Translations under genes and position numbers: made by a program
The notes under the pieces: generated by a model
What the model was told of the DNA's origin: nothing
Databases searched by the model: none
The model's input: only the letters and a program-made list of their open reading frames with translations
Shown: positions 13,036-26,507 of the stretch, piece after piece
Layout: every line of letters begins with the position of its first letter
How positions within the stretch are numbered: position 1 is the first letter of the stretch
Source: Kryptolebias marmoratus
Lineage: Eukaryota > Chordata > Actinopteri > Cyprinodontiformes > Rivulidae
Length of the DNA: 64,000 nt
NCBI RefSeq assembly: GCF_001649575.2
Contig: NC_051445.1
Location: 11,882,933 to 11,946,932, forward strand
Direction: 5' to 3'

Positions 13036-13145
13036 ATGCGCCTCGTGCGGACACCGGGAGCCGCCGCGCTCCTCCTCCTCCTCAGCATGGTGGCAGCCGC
13101 CGCGGCCAAGAGGCACGTCGTCTACTGGAACTCCACAAACACAAG
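13036..13145 (+). CDS. efna4: Ephrin-A exon 1 (signal peptide and start of the fold)
   Basis: The ATG has A at -3 and is the first in frame with the signal peptide. The exon encodes 36 codons plus two bases: an Arg-containing n-region, a Leu/Ala-rich hydrophobic core, then KRHVVYWNSTNT, the typical first strand of ephrins. The donor is AG|GTGAGA (phase 2). Confidence 0.92.
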
Positions 13146-16100
13146 GTGAGACTCCAGAACACTGTCAGCGGTCGGTGCTACCTGGGGTGGGAGGGTCAAG
13201 CTGGTTCGGGTTCGGGTTCTGCGGCCCGTGACCGCAGATCGGACCCACTCAGCCCGTCTGGACTTGCCAGGCTCGTTGCGCAATGACGCGAGAAGTTCTG
13301 CGGCGTGAGTCAGGCTGGAGTTTGTTTAAAGAATCTCAGCTATGCGGTGGCTCCCCAACCTCTTCTCTCCTGCTTGAGAACAAGCACAGTTTCACCTGTC
13401 CGCCCAGCTCTGAAGAAGATACTACTAGAATAGGAAAAAAATAATAAAAAAAAGGGGGTAAATTGTACAGTAAAACGTGCGTCCCTGTTGGGAATAGCGA
13501 GCTGTGGCTTTAGGCTGCAACACTTAAGTTCCATAAAGACCAAATTCACCAAAAAACATGGGGGGGGTTAGGGAGCTCAATGGGAGTCTGACCACACAGG
13601 TGAGGGAAATCCAAACGTCTTCGAAGCTCCGCAGCTGAGAGGAGAAACATCATTCAAAGCTTTAACGGCTCACAGAAAGTTGGACATTTCCTGGATGAGC
13701 TGTCATGGTTTCCACACAGTCACACTTTGAATCTTATGTCTGTTTTTTTTAGATTTTTTGTTGTTTTTTGACCCCCACATACAATGTTCAACTGACAGCT
13801 GATGCCACAGACGAATGTTTGAACTCTTCTTTAATCCCACAACTTGTGTTTGGTACGTAGACAAATTACACGTCAGAGGGCCGTCTGGACCCCCTATTCC
13901 AGAATGATCTCTTCAAAACTGGAAGTAAAGTCTCGTTTCGCCTTCAGAAAACGACGTAGAAACGTAAAAACCCCGCATGTGTGTCGTTCGGAGGGTTCTG
14001 TTCCCCAGGAGTGAAGAATCTTTAAGACGCGACTTGTAGTTTTTTTTTTTTGCACAGCGAGTGTTTGTTTGAGGCTTACTTTTCAGTCTGTTTCTGCCTG
14101 CCTCTTTTCCTGACGAGCCTAACGAGCTGTCGGCAGCAGGTTCACCTTTTCTTTCAGTTTTGAATCCCTTTTACTCTTCTTTTACAATTCCTACATCGAA
14201 ATTTTGCCTTTTTTTAGCTTCGATTAGAACAAAGTTAATGTTGGAATTTTTTTGGGCAGCAGCTGCATCGAAACCCTTCAAAGCCTCGTCAGAAATCCTG
14301 AAGTTTGTTTGTGCTGCTGCTCACAGAAAGTCCGAAGTGAGTGTTTGCTGTGATTAATGCCCCTGTTAGCGCCCTGATGACACGAGCGTATATTAAGGCC
14401 TTAAGTGCTCCTGTGCATTAGTGGGTCTGCAGCCGAGTAACGGAAAGGATGCATGTGTTTGTTGGCGTTACGGGACGATCGGGGCCATTAGCCGGGCAGC
14501 GTGAGGCTCACCTGCTCATCCAGGTGTTCCATTGAGGGGTGGCTGAAAACACGTCCGCCTTCCCGCTCTCAGCTGAGACTCTTCCTGTCAGTTTGCTGCA
14601 AAATCGAATTTTTGTGAATGAGCAAAATGTGGCGAAAGTATGTGTCCCGTCCTCCCTCCCCCAGAGGCTCTTTTTGTCAGGCCTGGGGGAGTGGTGGTGG
14701 TGGTGGTGGTGGGGGGTTGCCTTAGCCTGTATCCAGTGTGTCCGGGCGAGGAAAACCTCAGAGTTGTAATTGGGAGTTTGGGGGGGAGGGGGGGTCCAGC
14801 AGAAATTGGGAGAAGCTCTGCGGCGGGGATTAGGAAGCACCTTTCTCGCTCGCCTCTCCGGTGATTTGGGATTTGGGGGACGAACGCCCAATCACAGCAG
14901 CATCAGCATCACNNNNNNNNNNNNNNNNNNNNNNNNNNNNNNNNNNNNNNNNNNNNNNNNNNNNNNNNNNNNNNNNNNNNNNCCCTCCCCCACCACCACC
15001 ACCAAATCACAAAGCTATCAGTGGAGCAATGATGTCCAGAACCCCCTGGTCTCCCTCTCTCTTCTTCCTCCTTCATTTATTCTCTTGTTACGTCCTCCTC
15101 CTCCTCCTCCTCATTTCATTTTTTTTTGTTTTGTCTGTAACCCCCCCACCACCACCACCACCACCTCACTGCCCCCCCTCTCCCCTCACGACTCCCTCCT
15201 GCCCTGTGATGGTTATTGGCGCTGTGATTAGTTGAGCTTCAGTCATTTTCCCAAACCATATTTTCTGTAGGCCTTTTTAAAACGCAGCCTCACATTGAGG
15301 GGGGGGGCACAGGCCCGATTCTGTTGGTCCAGCGCTGCACCCCGGCGCCCAGAGCTGCATAAGATGATCTTCGAACAGTCAACTTCAGCTTCGTTGACGT
15401 GGTTGCTCCTTTTATTGAATCCCAATCTGTATTTTTTTTTTGTTGTTATTGTTGTTGTTTTTTTAAACCAATAACTGATCCCAAACCTGTCACTCTGAAC
15501 AGACTTCAAAGATTTTAATTTCATTATTTATTTATATATTTTTTTTTTAAAACTCTGCTCTATGTCAGAGTTTCCGCAGTCAGCAGTCAGGAGGCTTCCA
15601 GCCTCTTCCCACCTTCATTTTTGTGGCTCGGATCTTTACTGTTCGATCCTGGCTCGCAGCTCTGCAAAATTTTCCAAAAGGATTTACTGCGAGTTATCTG
15701 GTCGGACTGCAGCGTCAGGGGGAGACGAGTGTATTTATTTCCCTCGGGGGCAGACGTGTTGGGGGGGGAACACACGAAGACAAACCTTGACTCAAGAGAA
15801 AGTAGTACTTTCAATGTTGCCAAAAAGATGACTTGAAACTACAGAATTCAGTGTCTGCTTGTTGTGTTGATGCATCAGTGCGTATTGACGAACTGTTAAT
15901 GATTTAGCCGTATGATTTTTTTATTTTTATTTTACAGCTCAACAGTTTCTAGAAGTTGCAAATAAAAAAAAAAAAGTTGTTTTTTTATGAACATCCAGCA
16001 GAAATAAAACCAATAAACTAGCACTGCTTGAAGAAATGCTTATTACTCACAACCTGGCGTTTTGAGCAAAGATCTCGCATGATCTGCTCACGCTTGAAGT

Positions 16101-19100
16101 AAGTGTCAAGGGTGACTCTCAGCTACGACCACACAAAATTCTAGCTCAACAGCTGTAAATCAGCCCGAGTTAAAGCAGTTTTTGTGTTGGCCGATGTCCA
16201 TTAGCTGCAGCAGCCGCCTCGACTGTAGCCGTACGCTGAATTGAATGAAAATGGGTTTGTGAGATATTTTGCTAACAGGCGGTCAAACACGCGGACTCAC
16301 GCCGACGACCCGCAGCTCCACCTTCGCTCGCCTGTCCCGGCAGCGGGCGAAAACCAATATGGCTGCCTTCCTAGAAGTTGCACGGCGGTTTTTCAGGTTG
16401 CCTCGAGCCGGAAGACGGACGACGACGGTGCACGGTCCCTGGCTGCCCCCCCCCCTCGAATGTCCAGAGTTATGGTTTTAATGAAGCGGGGGGGTGGGGG
16501 CGGCCGTGGAGCCTCGTAGCGCCGCTGATACGCTTGTAACCGAGGCCCGGGGAAAAGGCGCCCCGCAGATTGAAAACTGCAGCTGATGGACCGACTCCGG
16601 GGTCAGGGTGGGACGATGTGGGATCAGACGCCCCCGGCCGTCTTTCTTTGTGGGGCTCTAGTGCCCCCCCCCCCCACACACACACACACACACATATACA
16701 CACCCCTCCTTTTTTATGATTTTTATGAACACAGTTTACGATCACTCGACTTTACGACCGTGTCTGCTTCAGAGCAATAGTTTCTTATTAGATGAGGAAT
16801 TATGTTATACTTCCTGGAGCAGTTAAAGGTTAGTAAAATTATATAACCACACTTCTGTGTGTGTGTGTGTGAGTGCGTGCGTGGCAACAACACACCTTAC
16901 CTTTGTTCAGAGCTCAAGCTGTTTTATTGCCGTGTGCCACCTTGTGCTTTTAAAATCTGTTCGGTCAAAACACTTTGACCGGCCTGTGTCCGATGCAGCT
17001 GCGTCTGCTTTTTTTAATTTATTTTTGTGTGTTTGTGCTACATTCATCCTCATAAATCCACTCAGGAATCTGTCAGGAAGTTTGGTCAAACTTTTACTCG
17101 TGGAATGAGACGATCTGAGAGGCGCGTGTCTCCCCTGTAAACCTACGAGCCGGCCGCACCGCCGTAAACGAGAATAGATGTCACCCACACCTGAACGTGA
17201 AACGAGCCGCTCGCTCCTCTGGCTTCTGCGGGGGTTTTTTTGTTTGTTTGGTTTTTTTTCCACCCGCCCTGCCTCGTCTGCCCGGGGGGGAGGCCAACCT
17301 GTTGCAGCGGTTATTCTGGATTAGTTTGAGCTGCAGAATCTGGTTTCAAATTCGCCTCTTCTCCGTTGTTTCCATCCTTTGTTTTGTTTCATTAGGGAAT
17401 GAGTGTTTTTCTTTCTTACATTTACAGCATCAGCAAAACAACAGATTGTTGTTGTTTTTTTAAACAGAGACTAGATATCAAGACCTAACCCAGAAGCTGA
17501 AGCAGAAATGGGACCAGCTGCTCCCAGCTGCTAGACGGGTTCCAGTAAAATGTTGGCATCTCCTCAGTGAGGAAAGGATCTATTGGCTTACTAAAAGTTG
17601 CTAAATGACATCATCTAATTTGCATAATTGGCCATGTTTGTATATCGTTGTGGGGGAAGCAAAACGTAAATAAAACACCGTAAAACACCCTGACTATCCA
17701 AACAAACAAGCATTTTTTCTTGTTTTTTAGTTTCGTAGATTAAGCCCAGTTTAGGTTTTAACTGTTACTCGTTGTTTATGAGTCAAAATAATTCTGTAAA
17801 CAAATACTGGCTGTAAGCCAGGGTGGGTGGGGTCAGCCAGCTGGAACTTCCTGCTGAAAGCAAAGGTCATGTGACACCATGACTGTGTGTGAGGGGGGGA
17901 GGAGGAGGCGGGACTTAAAGCCCCACATCCTTGATGCCCAGACGCTGCCTCTGAAAGCGGAAATGAGGTTCCATGTAATGGTTATGAGCAAATATTATCT
18001 TACTTGTTGTGGATAGCTTGTTGACCGAAGGGGCGAAGAGTTTGGTTCCTTCCCGGCTGATGAGCTGACGGCTAATTCGAGCGAGGTCGAGGCCAAAGTG
18101 GATCGCTGCCGTTTTGGAAACTACTCCAATCTCAAATGGCAACTCGTGTGAACACCGTTTTATAAACTTTTGTCAACCCTCTGTTTTATATTACAGCGTA
18201 ATTCTAGCAATATATTCCCGCTGCGTCAGGAGGGTAATTGAACGTGCAGATTGTTGCTGTCTGGTAAAAAACTTTGTCCCATGTCTCCAAAAACACAACA
18301 GTTTGGGAAAAGGGAACACAGAAGACCTTTGATTAATGCAGAAACCTTAAAAAATGGAGTTGCAAGGCTTTTTGTCTGACAGTGTACCACTGTATCCAAC
18401 ATAAATGACCGTTTAATGCAAAACTGACATCAATTAAAGTTAAAACCAAATTCGCATGGACCACTACAGATCTTTTCTGTCGGAGGTTGTTTTAAGGCGG
18501 CGGCAAACTGCTGCGGTTCAGATTCGAAGTTAGCTCCCCAGTTTGGTCAGAATTAAACTCAAGAGTCATCTACGACAGCTAAGATATTAATTGTTTATAA
18601 TCTTACCAGGGAACCTACATCTGAAGTATTCCCTCATGAAGAAAACGGACGACCTGCCCGCTGAGCGCCCGTTCCTCAGAGCTCGTTTAAGCCAGGGGTC
18701 TCCAACCCTGGTCCTCGAGGGCCTCCATCCTGCATGTTTTCCTTGTTTCCCTGCTCCAACACACCTGATTCAGTGGTGCAGAAGTCTGTTAATCACCCAT
18801 TGATTCAGATCAGTTGTGTTGGAGCAGAGAAACAAGTAAAACATGCAGGATGGTAGCCCTCGAAGACCACGATTGGAGACCACTGGTTTAAACGTTTCAC
18901 AACGACGTGACGGATTGTTGGTTTCCTGCATCTTTGTTTGTTTGTTTTTATTAACGTCGCCCTCATAAGTCCCCTCTGTAATCCGTGCTGTGTTTTTTTA
19001 CGCGTCCTGACTGATCTGCTTTGAAAACGCCGGAGTGAAATCACGCGCCGCACCTAGCCCGATCGGTGAGGCTTTTTCCCCTGCGCGGCGAAGCGAACGC

Positions 19101-19838
19101 AGCGCGGTGTTTGTCATCGCCGACCTGTCAGATTGGGGTGGAGGGTGAGAAGAGAGGAAGAGATGATTGCACTTCAGGCCGGTTTTCATTACGAAGATTA
19201 CTTCTTCATCCGTGGGTCTTTCTGTTGCCGTCCCCCTCAAGTGTCTGTATGCAAATGAAGACATCTCTCAGACTGTCTGCCATCTCTCCCCGTCTCTCTG
19301 CTTCTGTCTGCGCTAATCTCCGTCTTCCCCTGGTAAATGATTAACACTGAGAAACTGGCTGAACTATAATCAACAAACCCACAGTGAGGTAATTACACTT
19401 TATTCCCTGTCCTGCTAACAAAGCGGTTTCTCTCTCGGCCTCCTCCTCTCCTCATCTGTCATGTAGCGGCATCAGTGTCTGTCTGCCTCTTTTACCCTCT
19501 CCCTCTCTCTCCATTGTCTCCCTCGCCGCTGGGCTGCCATCTCTGTAGATCCAGAGATGCATTTCCAAGTCTGTTCCTTGTTTTTTTTTTTTTTCTTTCT
19601 TTAATTGTTTGTGGGTTGTTGAGTGTATTATCTCTGCATACCTTTCGAGTTGCTTCGTCTCTGTCAGAGAAAACAATGCGGGGCAGTGATTTTTTTTTTT
19701 TTTTTAAGTGTTTTGTAAGCCTGAATTGACATTAAGTGCCATTGTTGTTGGCTGAGGTTCATTTCAGTGGAACAATGGCTCTCTCTAAGGTGTAAGTGTG
19801 TGCTGGTTTGCCTAAACGGGAAGGCTTTGTTTTCCTGA

Positions 19839-19896
<58 letters not shown>

Positions 19897-22800
19897 ACTG
19901 CGAGGAATCTCGTTCTGTAAAAACAAAACCAATTGAAACACTACAGGCATTAATGCTTCGGAGATCTTTTTTTGTTTTTACCAGCGTTTAAACTTCTCCC
20001 TTTCTCAGAACCAGCTGTGAAAGTGGCTTTTTTAACCGGAAAAAAATCCTCCTTTTTTTCCCGGCCGGCGGTGTGCGTCTGTGGGAACATTTACCAACCG
20101 CTGAGCCGGCCTCTCGTCTAAATGGGTCATTGTTTCGTTTCCACTCGTTAGCTGATTGTTAGGCGCGAGTGAAGCGTTCGAGGAAAAGGCAAATTGGATG
20201 GGTTTTTTTTTTTTGTTTTCTCCAAATGTGGCTTGTTACAGAAACTTTATATTTACAGGAACACTTATTAAAGACCTGACAACATTCCCGACAACATTCC
20301 TCGAAGGAACGCGTGCCGCCTGCTGCCTTTCATGGCAGGGTTTTCAACTTGGATCATCCCGTCTTCTGGTTGGTTTGGACAAATCTGGAAATGGACATTA
20401 TGAGCAGGATGTTGCCTGATCTCTTGGAATATGTGTCTGGGATGACAGTAACGGAGTACATTTACTTGATTACTGTACTTAAGTACATTTTTTGAGAATC
20501 TTTACTTTACTTGAGTAATTTTTTTTGGGGGGGGACTTATAACTTTCACTCCACTACATTTCAAAATCAAATATTGTACTTTTGACTCCACTACATATCT
20601 AGGAAGCTAGTTGTTACTTCGTGGTAATAGATTCAACCTTAAACCTCGATTCCAAGACTCTCTGGTTTGGTGTGTTTTTAGATTATTTTTTGTGGCATTT
20701 TTATGCTGGAGTTCTTCACAGGTGGTGTAGAAGTTGTAGCAGAGTGTTTCTACGCGTCGATACATCAGGTGGTTTCTGAAAGTTACAAGGTTCTGCAAAA
20801 TTACTCAGCAACATACTGATATTAGAACATTTCATTTGTATTTTTGAATACTTAAGTACTTTTAAATGCATGCACTTTTGAATACTTAAGCATTTTCAAA
20901 AGTGAGTACTTCAGTACTTTAACTTGAATACATTTTTGACCGAGCAACTTTTATTCGTAGTTGAGTAAGATTTGACCATGAGTATCAATACTTTTACTCA
21001 AGTACTACAGTTGAGTACTTCGTCCACCACTGGGGACGACTCTCAGCTACCGCCAGACCCAATTTTAGCTCGATATTTCAAAAAAAAAAAAAAAGGGTTT
21101 AAAAAACAAAAATGCATCTGGCTCAGTTTGCAAAGCTGATGAGTTATAACCATATTCGTGTTTTCTGAGGTCTATTGGCTACGGCAGCCATTTTGATTTG
21201 GGTCGATACCAGAAGCTAACGGGGTGTAGAGGTACAACCAGTGATTTATTTCTGAGAGCTCAGGTGATCAGTTGGGGATGACGCTCAGCTACTACCACAC
21301 CAAATCGTAGCCCGGTAGCGGTAAAACCGTCTGAGTTGGAGACGTTTTTGGGTTCGCTGAGGTCGATCGGCTGTGGCGACCACCTTGAATCAGGCTGACG
21401 CCAAACGTTAATCGGATGTAGGCGCAGGTCGAACGATTTCTTCCTGAGGGTTTTGTCAGAGTCCGCCCCCGGCAGTTACGGGATCGCCCTCCTTTAACGG
21501 CGGCTGCTGTCTCTCGCTTATCATAATCCTCCCATTTTTCTGCCGTTTAGTGAAATGTTATACTTTTTTTTAAAAAGAATGCATAATACAAAATTGTTGC
21601 ACAACAACAACAATATAAACGACTCTTTGGAAGTGAAGCCAAAGCAGAGATAGCATGAGGAGTCGGGTCTCGGTGGGTTTAAATTGAGGCCCGGCTGGGA
21701 GGACGTCTGTATTAAAATGGATCAGATAGTCGCCGCGGCGCTGCTAAAAGATGGCCGCTCCTCTCCTCCTGGTCAGGATATTTAGCCAATCGATACCAAT
21801 TTAACGCCCAGATATGATCGTCGGCTCGTCGCATTATCGCCACGCTGCACATGGACCCGCCGCGTTCCCAAATCCTGTCCCTGCCCCGCGCGGCGTCCCG
21901 TTTTTCTCTGCTCAGACGTCGATATTAGGCCGCGCGAAAGCTGCAGTAAGTTGCTTTGTGCGAATGTCTCCCGGTGAGGTGGAACAGCTGTGATGTGAAA
22001 TAAGGCCCGAAGAGCGCGGTCACGGCGGTTTGTTCGGGGCTCGCAGTGGGCCGCCATTGTTGCCAGTGTCAAAACCAAACCGTGTGTTCGTTTAACGGGC
22101 AAAACGGTAATTAGGCTGGCGGCGCAGGAAGGGGAGGGGGCGGAAATAAACACAAAAAATGTGGGAAACATTGTCAATCTGAGCCTGAAAACAACAAAAC
22201 AAAACGACGATTGTTTAGCCGAAACAGGCGTTGGAGGGTTTCTCTCTCACACACACATGCGTACAGGCAGACACACACACACACATACACATGCGTTCAG
22301 GTCCACGTAGAAAGAGCCCGACGCTCCTCCACTCAGCACAGAAATCTCACCAAAAGGCGACCTGGGAATTCCCAGAGACAGAAATTGAATTAGTATTGAC
22401 CGGAGTGGAGCAGAAGTCCGGATTATTCTCCAAGACAAGGTCCTCTCAGCCAGAAGGACACACGGAGACACGCGTGTCTCTGCCGCTGCACAGCAATCAC
22501 TTTACAAAATAAAACGACTCATTTCTTCTAACGTTTCTCTGATTTTAGTTGTATGGATGCTGACTCAGCAGTTTGTAGCATCTTAGCCGCACATTTTGTG
22601 CTTTTTTTTAAACTATCCATATTTCAAATGTTCAGCTCCAACAGTAAAATGACTTTGGCTTTTTTACTTTTCAAAATGTTTAACTTTATTTTGAAATGAA
22701 ATTCCCCATAGAAATACACTGAGATATTTTAAACACTTCAAATCAGCGTTTTCTGAAATCTGCTTCAGCATTCTGCCTTAAAACATTAAATGTAGTTTTT

Positions 22801-25800
22801 AGCTACCATTCTGCTACTTTTAGCTTTAGCTACTGTTTTGCTAGTTTTAGCTTTAGCTACTGTTCTTTTAGCTTTAACATCTGTTTTGCTGCTTTTAGCC
22901 GTTTAACTGCTTTCAGCTTCTATTCTGCTCCTTTTAGCTTTAGCTATTGTTTTGCTGCATTTAGCTTTACCTACTGTTTAGCTGCATTTAGCTTTAGCTA
23001 CTGCTTTGCTACTTTTAGCTTTAGCTACTGTTTTGCTGCTTTTAGCTACTGTTTAGCTGCTTTTAGCTACTGTTTAGCTGCTTTCAGCTTCCATTCTACT
23101 CCTTTCAGTTTTAGCTACTGTTTAGCTGCTTTCAGCTTCCATTCTGCTCCTTTCAGTTTTAGCTACTGTTTTGCTACTTTTAGCTTTAGCTTCTGTTTAG
23201 CTGCCTTTAGCTTGTGTTCAGCTCGTTTGAAGTGTCACAGCTCAGTTTTAGCTTGTGTGCAGATTTCAGCAGCGATCACAGAAAACAGAATTTCTTCAGC
23301 CACCTTCTGATTCCTGAGCTCCTATAATTTACAGCCGTTCGACACAAATGAGGCTCGCTCCTTGTTCTGCGCACAGATCCGTTGTCGGGGTTGTACTTTT
23401 TTCTGTTGCCATGAATCTGCAGATGCTGCTGCTGCTTTACAGCAACTCGGCAGCCAAAGGCATAAATAGGGAGCCGAAGAGCCAAATTAAATGTCGGGAA
23501 GTGATGTTCTGTTTCAGAAAGATGCCGAACGTCCCCGGATGAACGCGGAGAGCCAAATAATCCGTTTAGCCGGCAGAGCAGCTCTTTAAAAGCACCTCGA
23601 AAAGAACTAAAAGGTTTCAAGTGACATTAATGAAATGAGAAAAAACTGATGTGACGTTAGCTTCGGATATCGTGAAGGAAAGAATAATCAGAAAAAACCT
23701 GAACTCCAGTCCAGGCACGCCCTCCCGGAAGAAAATAAGAGAAAAAGGAGAAAAAAGTGGATTATTTTATTTGTTTCCTTTTGACCTGCAGAGCTCATCA
23801 CTTTTTTTATTTATTGATTTAGGTTGGACTAATTATGTCCTCTGTTGACCACAGACCTATTTGTCTTACAGTCACGCTGTGGACACCTTGCAGCACATTG
23901 TGTATTTACTCAGACGGTGTGTGTGTGTGTGTGTTCAGCGGGCAACTTCAGAGGAACAAAGTTTATGGACCAATAAAGCCACCGCAAAGCGTCGCTCCTT
24001 TAAACTCCTTATCTGAACACAGTAGTAGGCAATAAAGATAAATATTTGATGGGATGTAAACCGTTTTTTTGTTTTGTTTTTTTCCCATAAACCACATTTT
24101 TGTCTTTTGTGCGCTGAGATCCTGCGAAGACGAAGATGACAAAATGTAGAAACTCTGTAGAATTGCTCTGCTTTTAAAAAAAAAAAAAGCCAATATTATT
24201 TTGGCATCGGCTCCCTGAAGTGTGCTGCGGCACCCCTCCCACCCCCACTTCCACACACACGTTTCGCCTCCTGCCGAACGTTTTTTTTATTTTATTTTAT
24301 TTTTTTTTTTTTTCCTGAAACCCCCAAGAGGCAGTAAGAAACATTAACCCTGCAGCGGAGGGAGCGAGGGATGAAGAGTCAACAGATTTCAGCTCCCCAA
24401 ACAGCTCGGGAAGGCCCCCCCCGGGGGGGATGCAGGGATGAGGGGAGGATGTCAGCGGGTATTACTATCACCGTCAGGAGGAGGAGGAGGAGGGAGGAGC
24501 GAGGGACCCGACCTTTCCTCCTCCCACACACACACACAGAGCCGTGACGTCACACAGGCTTGTGTACAGGTGTTGTGGAGGAATCTGCACGCCCCGCCAA
24601 CGGCAGCCTCGCCTCGCGGAGCCGCACGTGGCCCGCTCGGACTCTCTGGAGGGATGGCGCTGCTTTTTCGAGCTGACGGCGCTTTCTGCTCTCTCTCTTC
24701 TCTTCTCTCTCTCTCGCAGTCTCTTAAAAAACAAATAATAATATATATATTTTAAGAAAAAAAGGACAGAATCCAGGATTGTGCTCGTACAGTTCCACAG
24801 CGCAGACACAGGGAGGATGAGGTGGAGATTGGTGCCTTTATGTGCAAGAATGTTTGTTATTGTGTGTGTGTTCCTTTGTGTGTACCGTTAGCAACATATC
24901 CCATGAACCACTGGACAGATTTGAATGAACCCCTCAGAAAGTAAAGCGATCACTGGATGCACATCTGCAGCGTTCAGAGTCAACCCAGTTCAAGATGGCC
25001 GCCCCGGCCGGTTCGCCTTCGCCTCCGCAGACGTGGCTCGCGGGTACTGAGCTCAAACTTTGCGCGGCGGTAGCTGAGAGTCATTCGCAGCGCGCCGCCC
25101 AAGCACCGACGGATCGAGCGGGCGCCGAACGTTTTGTCGTAGGAGGAGCTTTGGCGTGAAAAGTGGCGGCGGGGGGGGGGCTTCCTTCAAGGAATGCCAG
25201 GCCTTTAATTAATATTTGTTTGGAGGGTTTTTTTTCTGCATTTTTCTCCAAATAAGCCTGAGAAATGCAGCGTTTTCTTCTCCTTACCCCTTCGGTGAGG
25301 TTCCCCCGCTGTACTTCCACAGCGTTTGCAGGTGGCGGAACGACGCGCTCGTCTTACTGGAAAGCAGATGACTCCATGAGGCCGTCCCTTGAAGCGTGTG
25401 TGTTACTTCCAGCAGCGTCGTTTCTTTCGATGGATTGTCCGCTGTCACTATCGAAAGCATATATTCATTCCCAGTGATCGGCTGGTTGTGATTTTTGTGT
25501 TTTGCGCTGAAAGGAAGCCGAAGGGGGAAGCCTCCTCCGTCTTCGGCCTGGTGGCGGTGGAGCTCATGAATCTCATTGCCCCCGCCATTCAGTTGCAAAT
25601 GAGCTTCTTGCTAGCGCCTCTCAAAGTGCCGGAGAGAGAAACGCTCGATGTTTATGATGGCGGTAATAATAATAATAATGTGTGTGTGTGTGTGTGTGTT
25701 CTCCCAGAATGCATTCGGTGACAAACACCGAGTCATGAAATCCACCACTTTTGCCACGTTTCGTTTCTTTCTTTCGTTTTCAAAAGAGATTTGCTTTCAG

Positions 25801-26442
25801 AGCAGAATTCCGTTCAGTTCGGGGCTCCTCGTACTCCCTGTGTGTTATTTATATTTCTAAATAAAAAAAAGAGGCAGATTTTAGGTCCTTACCTCCTTAC
25901 CTCCTGCGTGCTAATCTCCTCACTTCTGGGGTCACGGCGGTTCATTAGTTAAAGTGCAGACCAGTCGTCTTTAATCCCAAATTAATCAGATAATCCCGTC
26001 TGCACCTCTCCTCGTGACCCTCCCCACTTCCTTCCTCTCCACTCTTACCCCCCACCCCTCCACCCGTCCCTCTCATTGTGTCCGAACCTTTCATCTGTGT
26101 TGTGGAACTTCGTCTGGCCTTTCTACGAACGGAGAACCGCGCAGTTAAGCTAAAGGGATGGTTCAGATGTTTTGTTCTGCGGGAAGGTTATGAACAGTAA
26201 CCGTATTACCTGTTGTAGGTTAGCCATTAGAACGACTTCAGCTCGGTGACATAGCTCAAATCTGACCAGACTGATGAGCTAACGGCTAGTCTGGGAGGAC
26301 CAAAGTGACAGAGCCTTTGCAGATGTCGCCCCTTATGCTTAGGAACTCTTTGCCCAAAGGTCCGCAACCTGTGGCTCTGGGGCCACATGTGGCTCTTTGG
26401 TTCCTCTGTAGTGGCTCCAACATGAATATTTAATATGGACTT

Positions 26443-26507
<65 letters not shown>

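Noticed and set aside
22795..23258. CRISPR-like regular repeats
   Set aside because: The repeats are contiguous and of variable length with no unique spacers, in a vertebrate genome. It is a minisatellite.
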